Source: Albimonas sp963977235 (GTDB lineage: Bacteria; Pseudomonadota; Alphaproteobacteria; Rhodobacterales; Rhodobacteraceae). Taken from it: a DNA stretch of 64,000 nt. Within the stretch, counting starts at the first letter, position 1, and every line of letters starts with the position of its first letter. Below the pieces are notes generated by a model that was given only the letters and a program-made list of their open reading frames with translations, was not told the origin of the DNA and did no database searches. Of the stretch, positions 25,909-35,784 are shown piece after piece. The translations under genes and the position numbers were made by a program. The stretch lies in the NCBI RefSeq assembly GCF_963977235.1, contig NZ_CAXBOD010000002.1, positions 251,378 through 315,377 on the forward strand, given 5' to 3'.

Positions 25909-26406
25909 TCAGCGCCGCGCGGCCAGGGCCGAGAGCCCGACGACCCCCGCGCAGGCGTACCACAGCAGGCCGATCAGCCCCACCGGCCCGACGGGCCGGT
26001 AGAGGACCGCGTCCACCGCATGCAGCGAGACGATCTCGGTCCCCACCAGGGTCAGCGCCGCCGCGGCGCCCAGCGCGCCGATCGCCCCCGCCGCCCCGCC
26101 GCCGCCGCGCCGCAGGCTGCGGGCGACCGCCCAGGCCGCCAGAAGCGCCAGCCCCGCCAGCGCCGCCAGCAGGATCGGCTGGATCGTCCGGCGCCCGGCA
26201 TAGCCGCCCAGCGCGCGGGCCTCCTCGACGAGCCAGTCCTTCAGCCAGAAGCGCAGGTCGAAGGCCACGTCGAGCGTCAGCAGCAGACACAGCGCCGCCA
26301 GGCTCAGCCACAGACCGGGCGCGGCGCTTGACCGGCGCCAGGCCCTCGCGCAAACGAGAGCGGCGGCAAGGTAGGCCGTGAGGCCGAGCGCCTGGGTCGG
26401 GTTCAT
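25909..26406 (-). CDS. Membrane protein of unknown function
   Basis: 165 residues with about five hydrophobic segments (near 6-20, 31-47, 75-95, 105-125 and 140-158). I recognise no family. The loop LRFWLKDWLVEEARALGGYAGRR, between segments two and three, is the most distinctive part. It is divergent from the O-antigen-ligase-like gene with only a 60-bp gap, and 60 bp upstream of alkB on the same strand. Confidence 0.65.
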   Translation of the reverse strand: MNPTQALGLTAYLAAALVCARAWRRSSAAPGLWLSLAALCLLLTLDVAFDLRFWLKDWLVEEARALGGYAGRRTIQPILLAALAGLALLAAWAVARSLRRGGGGAAGAIGALGAAAALTLVGTEIVSLHAVDAVLYRPVGPVGLIGLLWYACAGVVGLSALAARR

Positions 26407-26468
26407 GGTGGCAAGCCATGATCGGAACCGACCGCCCTGTAAAGCCAGCGCCGAGGCCAGACCGCCCG

Positions 26469-27812
26469 ATGACGATCCCCTGCCTGATATTCCTCGTGAT
26501 CGCGGCAGGGGTCTTCGCGGCCGCGCCGGTGCGCCCGGCGATCCTGGCGGTCTATCTGGGCGGGCTGATGCTGCTGCCCATCGCCGACTACGGCGAGGCG
26601 GCGACGGCGGGCGGCTTCCCCTTCTGGATCGTCGGGCCGGCGCTGCCGACCGAGACGCTGGTCGCCAAGACCTGGATCGCGCCGCTGGCGGCGCTGATCC
26701 TCGCCACGATCCGCGACGGCCGCACGCTGGCGGCCTGGCGGCCGGGGCTCGTCGACCTGCCGATGGCGTTGTGGTGCGCGTGGCCCGCGCTGGGCGGGCT
26801 GTGGGTCGAGGCGCCCTCGCCCGCCCCGTGGCTCGCCGCGTTGCAGGTGCTGGGCTGCTGGGGGCTGCCCTGGGTGCTCGGGCGGGCCTGGTTCTCGGGC
26901 CCTCAGGCGCGGATCGTGTTGCTGCGGGGGATCGCGCTGGCCGGGGTCGCCTGCCTGCCGTTCGCGGTGCTCGAGGGGGTGCGAGGGCCGTTCCTGCACG
27001 ACCTGGTCTATGGACCCCACCCGTTCCGGGCCGACGGCGCGCTGCGCTACGTCGGGTTCCGGCCGCTGGGGTTCTTCATCAACGGCAATCTCTACGGCAT
27101 CTGGGTCGCGGCGGCGGCGCTGGCGGCGATCTGGTGCGCGCTCGCGCGGCAGGGCGGCCGTGGCGGGCCGCTCGTCGCCGCGCTGGCGCTGGGCGTCGCG
27201 GTGGCCTCGCAGTCGGCGGGGGCGCTGCTGCTGCTGCTGATGGCGCTGGCGCTGCTGGCGACGTGGCGCGCGCGCGGGGTGCTGCCGCTGCTGGCCGCGG
27301 GCTTTCTGGCAGCCGCGGGGCTGCTGGCGCTGCACGTTTCGGGCGTCGTGCCGGTCGAGCATATCGCCCGCAACACCGCGCTGGGCCAGACGGTGCTGGA
27401 CGGGTTCCGCGCTGTCGGCCGGGGCTCGTTCCTGTGGCGGATCTCCCAGGACCTCAAGTCGCTGGCGGTGTTCGAGGGCGACCTCGCGACCGGCGTCGCG
27501 GTCTGGGACTGGTGGCGCGCGGCGGGGACGCGGCCCTGGGGGCTGCTGATGCTGATGGCCGGCCAGTATGGCCTGGTCGCCGTGGCGGCGGTGTTCGCCG
27601 GGCTGGCGGCGGTGGTCATGAGCGTCCTCGTCCGGCTGCGCGGGACCGGCGCCTGGCGGCCCGAGGCGGCGGCGCTGCCGCTGGCCGCGATCGTGCTGAT
27701 GGCGCTGGGCGACGCGATGCTGAACGCCTTTTTCCTGTTTCCCGCGGTGCTCGCCGCGGGCGCCATGGCCGGCGCCGCGCGGGCGCCGCGCGCGACCGAC
27801 GGCGCTTCCTGA
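26469..27812 (+). CDS. O-antigen ligase-like polytopic membrane protein
   Basis: 447 residues with roughly ten to twelve hydrophobic segments. The central motif RYVGFRPLGFFINGNLYGIW, followed by a hydrophobic stretch, matches the pattern around the large loop of the Wzy/O-antigen ligase group (R..G.f.n.N..g). That group joins or polymerises glycans at the periplasmic side of the inner membrane. The link fits the polysaccharide genes some 6 kb downstream, but the match is by eye. An ATG at 26418 would add 17 hydrophilic residues. It is divergent from the preceding membrane protein. Confidence 0.6.
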   Translation: MTIPCLIFLVIAAGVFAAAPVRPAILAVYLGGLMLLPIADYGEAATAGGFPFWIVGPALPTETLVAKTWIAPLAALILATIRDGRTLAAWRPGLVDLPMALWCAWPALGGLWVEAPSPAPWLAALQVLGCWGLPWVLGRAWFSGPQARIVLLRGIALAGVACLPFAVLEGVRGPFLHDLVYGPHPFRADGALRYVGFRPLGFFINGNLYGIWVAAAALAAIWCALARQGGRGGPLVAALALGVAVASQSAGALLLLLMALALLATWRARGVLPLLAAGFLAAAGLLALHVSGVVPVEHIARNTALGQTVLDGFRAVGRGSFLWRISQDLKSLAVFEGDLATGVAVWDWWRAAGTRPWGLLMLMAGQYGLVAVAAVFAGLAAVVMSVLVRLRGTGAWRPEAAALPLAAIVLMALGDAMLNAFFLFPAVLAAGAMAGAARAPRATDGAS

Positions 27813-27898
27813 GGCCGATTGCGCCCGCCGCGCGCCGCCTGCCTGCGTCAGGGCGCCGCTTCGCCCCCTCGGCAGCGCGCTTTCCCCCCCCTCCCTCG

Positions 27899-27927
27899 CT
27901 TGCAGCCCCACCTTCCCGCCCCTATAT
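27899..27927 (+). promoter_or_regulatory. Probable heat-shock (RpoH) promoter of dnaK
   Basis: CTTG at 27899-27902 and CCTATAT at 27921-27927 are 18 bp apart, matching the alphaproteobacterial sigma-32 pattern CTTG-N17/18-CYTATNT. The predicted start, near 27935, leaves a leader of about 120 bases before dnaK, which contains the self-complementary patch GATCCCCTCGCGGGATC (27958-27974). Confidence 0.5.
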
Positions 27928-28056
27928 CCCGCCGGAACGTCGCGCTCCGCTTTTCGTGATCCCCTCGCGGGATCGGGGGAACGGGGCGCAGGGATCGAGG
28001 GCGGGGGCCGCTTCCGGACCCGACCCTCTCACATCGCCGAACGAAAGGACGTCGCA

Positions 28057-29985
<1,929 letters not shown>

Positions 29986-30011
29986 GGCCTCCGGTTCGAC
30001 GCGCCGACCGC

Positions 30012-30034
30012 GGCCCCGCCTTCGGGCGGGGTCG
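30012..30034 (+). terminator. Hairpin after dnaK
   Basis: CCCCGCC-TTCG-GGCGGGG (30014-30031) followed by TCGTT. It may end part of the dnaK transcripts and lower dnaJ expression relative to dnaK, or stabilise the dnaK 3' end. Confidence 0.55.
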
Positions 30035-30196
30035 TTGCGTGAGGAGGAACGCGCGCGCTTGACCCGCGCCGCGTCCCGGATGACCCTTGCCCCAGACGCC
30101 TCCCGGCGGGCCGCGCGATGCGGATCCGGCGCGGGCGCGGCGGGCGCCTCGCCACGCGGACCGCGCCGGACCGGCTAGACGGGAGAGACCCCAGGA

Positions 30197-31354
30197 ATGT
30201 CCAAACGGGATTTCTACGAGGTGCTTGGCCTGTCCAAGGGCGCCTCGGAAGACGAGATCAAGAAGGCCTATCGCAAGAAGGCCAAGGAACATCACCCCGA
30301 CCGCAACCCGGACGACGCCTCGGCCGAGGCGAAGTTCAAGGAGGTCAACGAAGCCTACGACCACCTCAAGGACCCGCAGAAGAAGGCGGCCTACGATCAG
30401 TTCGGTCATGCGGCCTTCGACGGCTCGGGCGGCATGGGCGGGGGCTTCCGCCCCGGCGGCGGGCCGGGGCAGGGCGACTTCGGCTCGGCCTTCTCGGACG
30501 TGTTCGAGGATCTGTTCGGCGACTTCATGGGCGGCCAGCGCGGCGGCCCGCGGCGACGCGGCGGCGCGGCGCGGGGCTCTGACCTGCGCTACAACCTGCG
30601 CGTGACGCTCGAGGACGCCTTCAAGGGCAAGACCGAGACCATCCAGGTCCCCGGCTCGGTCCAGTGCGAGGCCTGCTCGGGCACCGGCGCCGAGGGCGGC
30701 GCCCAGCCCGCGGCCTGTCCGACCTGCTCGGGGCTGGGCAAGGTGAGGGCTCAGCAGGGCTTCTTCACCATCGAGCGGACCTGCCCGACCTGCGCGGGCC
30801 GCGGTTCGGTCGTGAAGAACCCGTGCAAGGTCTGCAACGGCGCCACCCGCGTCCAGAAGGACCGCCGCCTGAACGTCAACATCCCCGCGGGCGTCGAGAC
30901 CGGCACCCGCATCCGCCTCGCCGGCGAAGGCGAGGCCGGGGTGATGGGCGGCCCCTCGGGCGACCTCTACATCTTCATCGAGGTGGGCGCGCACCCGATC
31001 TTCGAGCGGGAGGGCCCCGACCTGCACTGCCGGATCCCGGTGCCGATGACCACCGCCGCGCTCGGCGGAGAGATCGAGGCGCCGCTGATCGACGGCGGCC
31101 GCTCGCGCGTGAAGGTCCCCTCGGGCGTGCAGTCGGGCAAGCAGCTTCGCCTGCGCGAGAAGGGCATGCCGACGCTCCGCGGCGGGCGCCGCGGCGACCT
31201 CTACCTCGAGCTTGCGGTCGAGACGCCGGTGAACCTGACCGCCAAGCAGAAGGAGCTGCTCAAGGAGTTCGAGGACGCGGGCAAGGACAACTCGCCCGGC
31301 ACCTCGGATTTCTTCTCCAAGGTGAAGTCCTTCTGGGACGGGATGACCGGCTGA
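30197..31354 (+). CDS. dnaJ: Chaperone DnaJ (Hsp40)
   Basis: A 385-residue type I J-protein. The J domain carries HPD at residues 33-35, followed by a Gly-rich linker (residues about 75-105) and a zinc domain with four repeats: CEACSGTG, CPTCSGLG, CPTCAGRG and CKVCNGAT. The fourth lacks the final glycine of the CxxCxGxG consensus. C-terminal substrate domains follow. It stimulates DnaK ATP hydrolysis. The start follows GAGAGACCCCAGGA. A strong terminator ends the operon. Confidence 0.97.
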   Translation: MSKRDFYEVLGLSKGASEDEIKKAYRKKAKEHHPDRNPDDASAEAKFKEVNEAYDHLKDPQKKAAYDQFGHAAFDGSGGMGGGFRPGGGPGQGDFGSAFSDVFEDLFGDFMGGQRGGPRRRGGAARGSDLRYNLRVTLEDAFKGKTETIQVPGSVQCEACSGTGAEGGAQPAACPTCSGLGKVRAQQGFFTIERTCPTCAGRGSVVKNPCKVCNGATRVQKDRRLNVNIPAGVETGTRIRLAGEGEAGVMGGPSGDLYIFIEVGAHPIFEREGPDLHCRIPVPMTTAALGGEIEAPLIDGGRSRVKVPSGVQSGKQLRLREKGMPTLRGGRRGDLYLELAVETPVNLTAKQKELLKEFEDAGKDNSPGTSDFFSKVKSFWDGMTG

Positions 31355-31385
31355 GGCGACGGAGCCGACGCGCCCGGACGTATCA

Positions 31386-31416
31386 GAAAGGCCCCCGCAA
31401 TGCGGGGGCCTTTCTT
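31386..31416 (+). terminator. Rho-independent terminator of dnaJ
   Basis: GAAAGGCCCCCG pairs with CGGGGGCCTTTC around CAATG, followed by TT; the flanking A and T runs would allow it to act in both directions. Confidence 0.85.
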
Positions 31417-31474
31417 GCAGCGCGGCGCCACGGAAATGGCCCGATCCGGCCATGCGCCGGCGCCGCCCGGTCCC

Positions 31475-34015
31475 CTAGCTGCGGACCCGAGCAGACAAAA
31501 AGGAGGAGCGTCCGTGACCCCCCGTTCCCAGTCGTCCCAAGACCCGTCGTCCCCCCGCCGCGCGGCGCGTCGCGGCCGGCTTCCCTCCCCGCCCTCGACC
31601 CTGTCGATGATCGCGTTGGGGGCGCTGCTGGTCTCTTCCGTCGCGCTCTCGGTCCCGGCTTTCGCCGCCCAGCCGCTGGCCGAACCCTCCGGCAAGGCCG
31701 AGAAGCGCGAGATGCGCCGCGAGCTGCGCGAGGAATGGCTCGAGGACGCCGACGCCGCCGCGGACCGCCTGCAGACGGCGATCAAGGCCGCCGGGCGCGA
31801 GGGCGAAACGCTCGACGCCCGCATCTCCAAGGCGATGGAGGCCGACCAGGCCCTTCAGACGCAGCTCAGGCTCGCCCAGGCCGCCTCGGGCGGATCCCAG
31901 CCCGCGCGCCCTGCGCCCGAGCGTCCCGCCCGGGAGGCCCGGGCCGAGGCGCCCGAGCAGTGCCGCGGCCGGCTGGTGGTCGAGGGCGAGGGGATCGAGA
32001 CCGCGACCCCCGACGTGCTGCGCGTGAGCTTTGGCGCCGACGCGCGCGCCGAAGGTCCGGGGGAGGCGCTCTCGCGCGCCTCGCAGGCGACCAAGTCGCT
32101 GCTCGACGCGGTTCTGGCGGCCGGCGTGGCGCGCGAGGACGTCTCGACCACGCAGGTCTCGCTGAACCCGGTCTACGAGCGCTCCGACCGGGCCGACCGC
32201 AACGCCCCGCCCGAGATCGTCGCCTGGGAGGCCGGGTCGAGCCTGGCGGTGACGCTCAAGGACGTTTCGGGCTTCGGGGCGCTGGCGACGGCGGCGACGG
32301 AGGCGGGGGCGACCCGGATCTCTGGCGTCAGCTTCGCGGTGTCGGACGAGAAGGACCGGCTGGAGGCCGCCCGCATGGCGGCCGTGAAAGCGGCGCTGGC
32401 GCGCGCGGATCTGCTGGCGCAGGCCGCCGGCGCCCGCGTCGGCGCGATCCTCGAGCTGAGCGAGAGCGGCATCTCGATCCCCGGCCCGCGACCGATGTTC
32501 GCGCGCGCCGCGGTCTCCGAGGCTTCGATGTCCGACATGCCCCTCGCCGAGGGGGCGCAGGAGCTGCGCGCCTCGGTCAACCTGACGGTCGAGCTCTGCC
32601 AGTGAGCCGCGCCTGACGACCGCCTGTCCGCCCACCCGGGCGGGCAGGCGCGCACGGCCCGAACCTGGCGCATCCTCCCCGCCCTCGCCCTCCGCGATCC
32701 GCCGCAGCCCCCCGCCCGCGAGCCCCACCCACCCACCCCGGCCGCGGGCGGGGGGCTGCGGCTGGCGGGGCGCCGGGAAGCGGATCCGCGACAGAGGGTC
32801 GGGAGGCGAGGCCGGGACGGGTGATGGGAAGACTTGCGTGCCGCCGGCGCCCTCGGCCACCCCTTCCCCATCGAAGTTCCCGCGCACGAGCGAGGTCCAG
32901 GCCAGCGCCTTCGCGAAGGTGTCCGCCCGGCCCGGTTCGGGCGGGCGGGGTGCGCTCCAGAACCCCGCCAGCGGCTGCGGGTCGACCAGCCCCTCGCGGT
33001 CGAAGATCGCCCGCCCCAGCACCTTCACCGGCAGGCCCTGCCGCAGCGCCGAGAGGCCCACGGTCGAGTTCACCGTCACCAGCCCCGCCGCGCGCTCCAG
33101 CATCGCCGAAAGGTCGCCGCCCTCGATCACCTCGACCCGCGCCTCGGCGCCGTGGCGCGCTGCGGTCTCGCGCAGCAGGCGCCGCCAGGGGGTGAGGCCG
33201 TTGTCGACCGGGTGTTCCTTGACCAGCAGGCGCGCCTCGGGGGGCGCATGCAGGGCGAAGCTGCGCACCACGGCCCTGGCCGTCTCGCGCAGGTCGGGGT
33301 CGGGACCATGAGCGCGGATCTGGAAATCGGTGCGCAGTTGCAGCGGGAACAGGAACAGGGGGGCGTCGCCGGCGCCCCACGCCTGCCAGACTTCCGCGGC
33401 ATGGGCCCGGTCGCGCCGGGCCCGGAGCATCTTCCACAGAAAGCCGCCGTATTCGGCCAGCGGGTGCCAGGTCTGGTGGCGGCGATAACCGGGATGGGTG
33501 GCCCACGACAGCGCCAGGTTCGACAGGTTCCAGGCGATGTCCATCGCCGCGTAGTGGAGGAACGAGGATCGGTAGAGCCGCGTCTCGGCCGGCGTCTCGC
33601 CGCGGGCGGCCAGCGCCTCGATCGCGGCCCAGTCGGTGGGGAAGGGCGCGCCGGCGCCGCCGCCGTCGGGCTCGACCGTCAGCCAGTCGGGGCGCACGTA
33701 GCCAAGCTCCACATGGTGCACGCGCACGCCGAGCGCCTGGGCCCGGTCGACGGCGGGACGGTGCAGCGGACGGTTGTCGCCCAGCAGCACCAGGTCGGTG
33801 ACGCCCTCGCGGGTCATGACCTCGGCGACGTGGCGGGGCCAGTCCTCGAACGCGCCGCGCCACGAGAGGCCGCCCCCCCGCCGCCAGAACAGCGCGTCGC
33901 CGGGGCAGAGATGCAGGCGCAGGACGCGAGCGCCGCGGGCCTCGAGCGCGTCGCCGAGGTGCGAGAAGAAGAACGACGAGGGGCCCTGCAGCAGCAGCGC
34001 GCACCGCTCGGCCAT
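31475..34015 (-). CDS. KpsS-like capsule polysaccharide glycosyltransferase, frame continues far past the domain
   Basis: The conserved part is about 390 residues (about 34015 to 32840): LLLQGPSSFFFSHLGDALE at the start, VELGYVRPDWLT near residue 118, LVKEHPVDNGL near residue 266 and VTVNSTVGLSAL near residue 310. These are the KpsS/LipB blocks; KpsS adds the first beta-Kdo to phosphatidylglycerol when a capsule lipid anchor is built. The ATG at 34015 follows GGGAGA. No stop follows the domain in this frame until 31475, so the open frame (846 codons) crosses the entire SIMPL gene antisense. The tail is Pro/Gly/Arg-rich and unlike any family; either the true end has been lost by frameshift or the protein has an unconserved extension. 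Confidence 0.7.
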   Translation of the reverse strand: MAERCALLLQGPSSFFFSHLGDALEARGARVLRLHLCPGDALFWRRGGGLSWRGAFEDWPRHVAEVMTREGVTDLVLLGDNRPLHRPAVDRAQALGVRVHHVELGYVRPDWLTVEPDGGGAGAPFPTDWAAIEALAARGETPAETRLYRSSFLHYAAMDIAWNLSNLALSWATHPGYRRHQTWHPLAEYGGFLWKMLRARRDRAHAAEVWQAWGAGDAPLFLFPLQLRTDFQIRAHGPDPDLRETARAVVRSFALHAPPEARLLVKEHPVDNGLTPWRRLLRETAARHGAEARVEVIEGGDLSAMLERAAGLVTVNSTVGLSALRQGLPVKVLGRAIFDREGLVDPQPLAGFWSAPRPPEPGRADTFAKALAWTSLVRGNFDGEGVAEGAGGTQVFPSPVPASPPDPLSRIRFPAPRQPQPPARGRGGWVGLAGGGLRRIAEGEGGEDAPGSGRARLPARVGGQAVVRRGSLAELDRQVDRGAQLLRPLGEGHVGHRSLGDRGAREHRSRAGDRDAALAQLEDRADAGAGGLRQQIRARQRRFHGRHAGGLQPVLLVRHREADARDPGRPRLRRRRRQRPEARNVLERHRQARPGLPGDDLGRGVAVGPVGALVDRVQRDLRGRDVLARHAGRQNRVEQRLGRLRGARERLPRTFGARVGAKAHAQHVGGRGLDPLALDHQPAAALLGRLGPGLPGGTLGRRARGLGSARGGLGEPELRLKGLVGLHRLGDAGVERFALAPGGLDRRLQAVRGGVGVLEPFLAQLAAHLALLGLAGGFGQRLGGESRDRERDGRDQQRPQRDHRQGRGRGGKPAATRRAAGGRRVLGRLGTGGHGRSSFLSARVRS
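31514..32605 (+). CDS. SIMPL-domain (DUF541) periplasmic protein
   Basis: 363 residues with a long N-terminus: basic region, then a signal-like hydrophobic segment IALGALLVSSVALSVPAFAA (about 33-52), a charged helical stretch, and a SIMPL/YggE domain from about residue 155 (GRLVVEGEGIETATPDVLRVSFG... SVNLTVELC). SIMPL proteins are periplasmic and linked to oxidative stress; the mechanism is unknown. The GTG at 31514 follows a strong AGGAGGAG. The whole gene is overlapped on the other strand by the stop-free tail of the KpsS-like frame. Confidence 0.85.
   Translation: MTPRSQSSQDPSSPRRAARRGRLPSPPSTLSMIALGALLVSSVALSVPAFAAQPLAEPSGKAEKREMRRELREEWLEDADAAADRLQTAIKAAGREGETLDARISKAMEADQALQTQLRLAQAASGGSQPARPAPERPAREARAEAPEQCRGRLVVEGEGIETATPDVLRVSFGADARAEGPGEALSRASQATKSLLDAVLAAGVAREDVSTTQVSLNPVYERSDRADRNAPPEIVAWEAGSSLAVTLKDVSGFGALATAATEAGATRISGVSFAVSDEKDRLEAARMAAVKAALARADLLAQAAGARVGAILELSESGISIPGPRPMFARAAVSEASMSDMPLAEGAQELRASVNLTVELCQ
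32621..32652. terminator. Hairpin after the SIMPL gene
   Basis: CGCCTGTCCGCC pairs with GGCGGGCAGGCG (one G-T pair) around a CACCCG loop, 16 bp after the stop. There is no T-run. Confidence 0.5.
32702..32761. repeat. Hairpin repeat with C-rich loop, family B, copy 2
   Basis: A perfect 19-bp stem, CCGCAGCCCCCCGCCCGCG (32702-32720) with CGCGGGCGGGGGGCTGCGG (32743-32761), around the 22-base loop that contains CCCACCCACCCACCCCGG. Same C-rich loop type as the copies at 16188 and 35615; stem sequence unrelated. It lies near the expected 3' end of the KpsS-like gene. Confidence 0.7.
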
Positions 34016-34249
34016 CGCTCGATCTCCCTCGCCCCAACGCGCCCCCGGGGGCGCCGATCCTGTCTGCGCGCCTGTCGGGCGCGCCCGCTTCCGGCCTCGT
34101 CCTGCACGCCCGCGCCACGGGGCGCAAGGCTTCGCGGGGAGGGGCGGCGCGCCGGCGGCATTGACTTGGACCCCGCCCCGGCCTAGCCCACCGCGCGGCG
34201 CGAGGACCCGACCCTGCGCCGCAGGCGCGAGGGGCAAGGGGGCCGCAGC

Positions 34250-35587
34250 ATGGCCGCAGTCAAGGCGGGCGGACCGGACGGCCGCAGGACCCGGGCGCGG
34301 CGCGTCCTGTTCCTGCAGGGTCCGCCGACCGTGTTCTGGCGGGAGCTGGCGGGCGAGTTCGAGGCCCAGGGCCACGAGACCCGCCGTGTGAACCTGTGCA
34401 CGGCCGACTGGCTGACCTGGCGACGCCGGGGCGCGGACTCCTACCGCGGCGTCTTCTCCAACTGGCGCGGCTGGCTGGGGCGCTATCTGGACGCCGAGAG
34501 GATCACCGACGTCCTCTACTACGCCGACCGGCTCCCCTATCATGTGGTCGCGGCCGAAGAGGCCGAGCGCCGCGGCATCGCCTGCCACGCGGTCGAATTC
34601 GGCTACCTGCGTCCCGACTGGCTGACGCTGGAGCGGCGGGGGATGGGGGCCTACTCGCATTTCCCCAACGATCCCCGGACCATCCGGCGCCTGGCCGAGG
34701 CCATTGTCGAGAAGCCGCCGCTGGGTACGCGCTATGCCCACTCGTTCCTGCGCGAGGCGACGGACGAGCTGCTGTTCAACCTGGTCAACGCGCTGTTCTG
34801 CTGGCCCTGGCCGTTCTTCGACATGGACAAGCGCTACCACCCGCTGACCGACTACCCCAGCTGGATCCCGCGGCTCTTGCGCGGCGACCGGCTGAAGCGG
34901 CAGGCCGAGGCGGTGGTGGCCGAATGCGTCGCGGGCGCCTGGCCCTATCACCTGTTCGCGCTGCAGATCGAGGCGGATTACCAGCTGCGCGACAACTCCC
35001 CCTACGAGACGCTGGCCCAACCCATCAACGAGGTGATCGCCTCGTTCGCCCGCCACGCGCCGGCGGGGCATCGGCTGGTGTTCAAGCTGCATCCGCTCGA
35101 CAACGGGCTGGAGAACTGGCCGGGCCTGGTGCGCCGGCGGGCCGAGGCCGAGGGAGTGGGCGACCGGGTGATCGCCATCGACGGGGGGGACCTGGAGGCG
35201 CTTCTGCGCCACGCGAACGGGGCGCTGTCGGTGAACTCGACCGTGGGGCTGCACGCGATCCGGGCGGGGACGCCGACGCTGGCGCTGGGGCCGGCGGTCT
35301 ACGATGTGGCGGGCCTGACCCACCAGGGGCCGCTGGCGAGCTTCTGGGCCTCGCCCGAGCCGGTGGACGCGAACCTCGCCGCCGACCTGATGAAGGTGCT
35401 GGCGGACACGATCCAGGTGAAGGGCTCGTTCTACAATCCCGCCGGGCGGGCGCTGGCGGCGCAGGAGATCGTGCGCCGCGTCGCGGCCGGAGAGGTCAAC
35501 GAGCCTGGCGCCTTCGTGCCCCGCCCGCCGCGCCTGCCGGTGCGCCGCCGCGACGCGGACGTGGCCTTCGCCGCCGCCAACGGCTGA
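34250..35587 (+). CDS. kpsS: KpsS-like capsule polysaccharide glycosyltransferase, second copy
   Basis: 445 residues, divergent paralogue of the gene at 34015. Shared blocks are VLFLQGPPTVFWRELAGEFE near residue 19, VEFGYLRPDWLTLE near 120, HPLDNGLENWPGLVRRR near 281 and GALSVNSTVGLHAIRAG near 325. In E. coli, KpsS and KpsC together make the short beta-Kdo linker on phosphatidylglycerol for ABC-exported capsules, and the KpsM-T-E exporter lies 2.3 kb downstream. Two KpsS-like genes but no two-domain KpsC suggests the pair may split that job. A C-terminal Arg/Pro tail follows the domain. Confidence 0.82.
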   Translation: MAAVKAGGPDGRRTRARRVLFLQGPPTVFWRELAGEFEAQGHETRRVNLCTADWLTWRRRGADSYRGVFSNWRGWLGRYLDAERITDVLYYADRLPYHVVAAEEAERRGIACHAVEFGYLRPDWLTLERRGMGAYSHFPNDPRTIRRLAEAIVEKPPLGTRYAHSFLREATDELLFNLVNALFCWPWPFFDMDKRYHPLTDYPSWIPRLLRGDRLKRQAEAVVAECVAGAWPYHLFALQIEADYQLRDNSPYETLAQPINEVIASFARHAPAGHRLVFKLHPLDNGLENWPGLVRRRAEAEGVGDRVIAIDGGDLEALLRHANGALSVNSTVGLHAIRAGTPTLALGPAVYDVAGLTHQGPLASFWASPEPVDANLAADLMKVLADTIQVKGSFYNPAGRALAAQEIVRRVAAGEVNEPGAFVPRPPRLPVRRRDADVAFAAANG

Positions 35588-35614
35588 TCGGCCGCTCGGA
35601 CGCCGAGGTCTCTC

Positions 35615-35691
35615 CCGCCGCCGCGCACGGGCCCCCGACGCCCCCCCCACCCGCCCACCCGGGCGCGCCGGGACCCCGTGCGCGGCGGCGG
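35615..35691. repeat. Hairpin repeat with C-rich loop, family B, copy 3
   Basis: A perfect 17-bp stem, CCGCCGCCGCGCACGGG (35615-35631) with CCCGTGCGCGGCGGCGG (35675-35691). The loop contains CCCACCCGCCCACCCGGGCG, identical to the core of copy 1 at 16188 though the stems differ. It follows the second KpsS-like gene and may end its transcript. Confidence 0.72.
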
Positions 35692-35733
35692 AGGCCCGGG
35701 CGCGCGGGCGGCCCGAAAGGCGGATGGCCACGC

Positions 35734-35755
35734 AAAAGGGGGCCCCGCGGCCCCC
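35734..35755 (-). terminator. Rho-independent terminator of the Wza-like gene
   Basis: Read on the minus strand: GGGGGCC-GCGG-GGCCCCC followed by TTTTGCG. It ends 30 bp after the stop of the export lipoprotein gene. Confidence 0.8.
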
Positions 35756-35784
35756 TCTCGTCGTCGTCACGGCCCCTGCGGCCG

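Noticed and set aside
26469..27812. The large membrane protein considered as the missing exosortase
   Set aside because: It has more membrane segments than an exosortase and no paired Cys/Arg/His catalytic signature; the R..GFFxNGNxxG pattern fits the O-antigen ligase group better.
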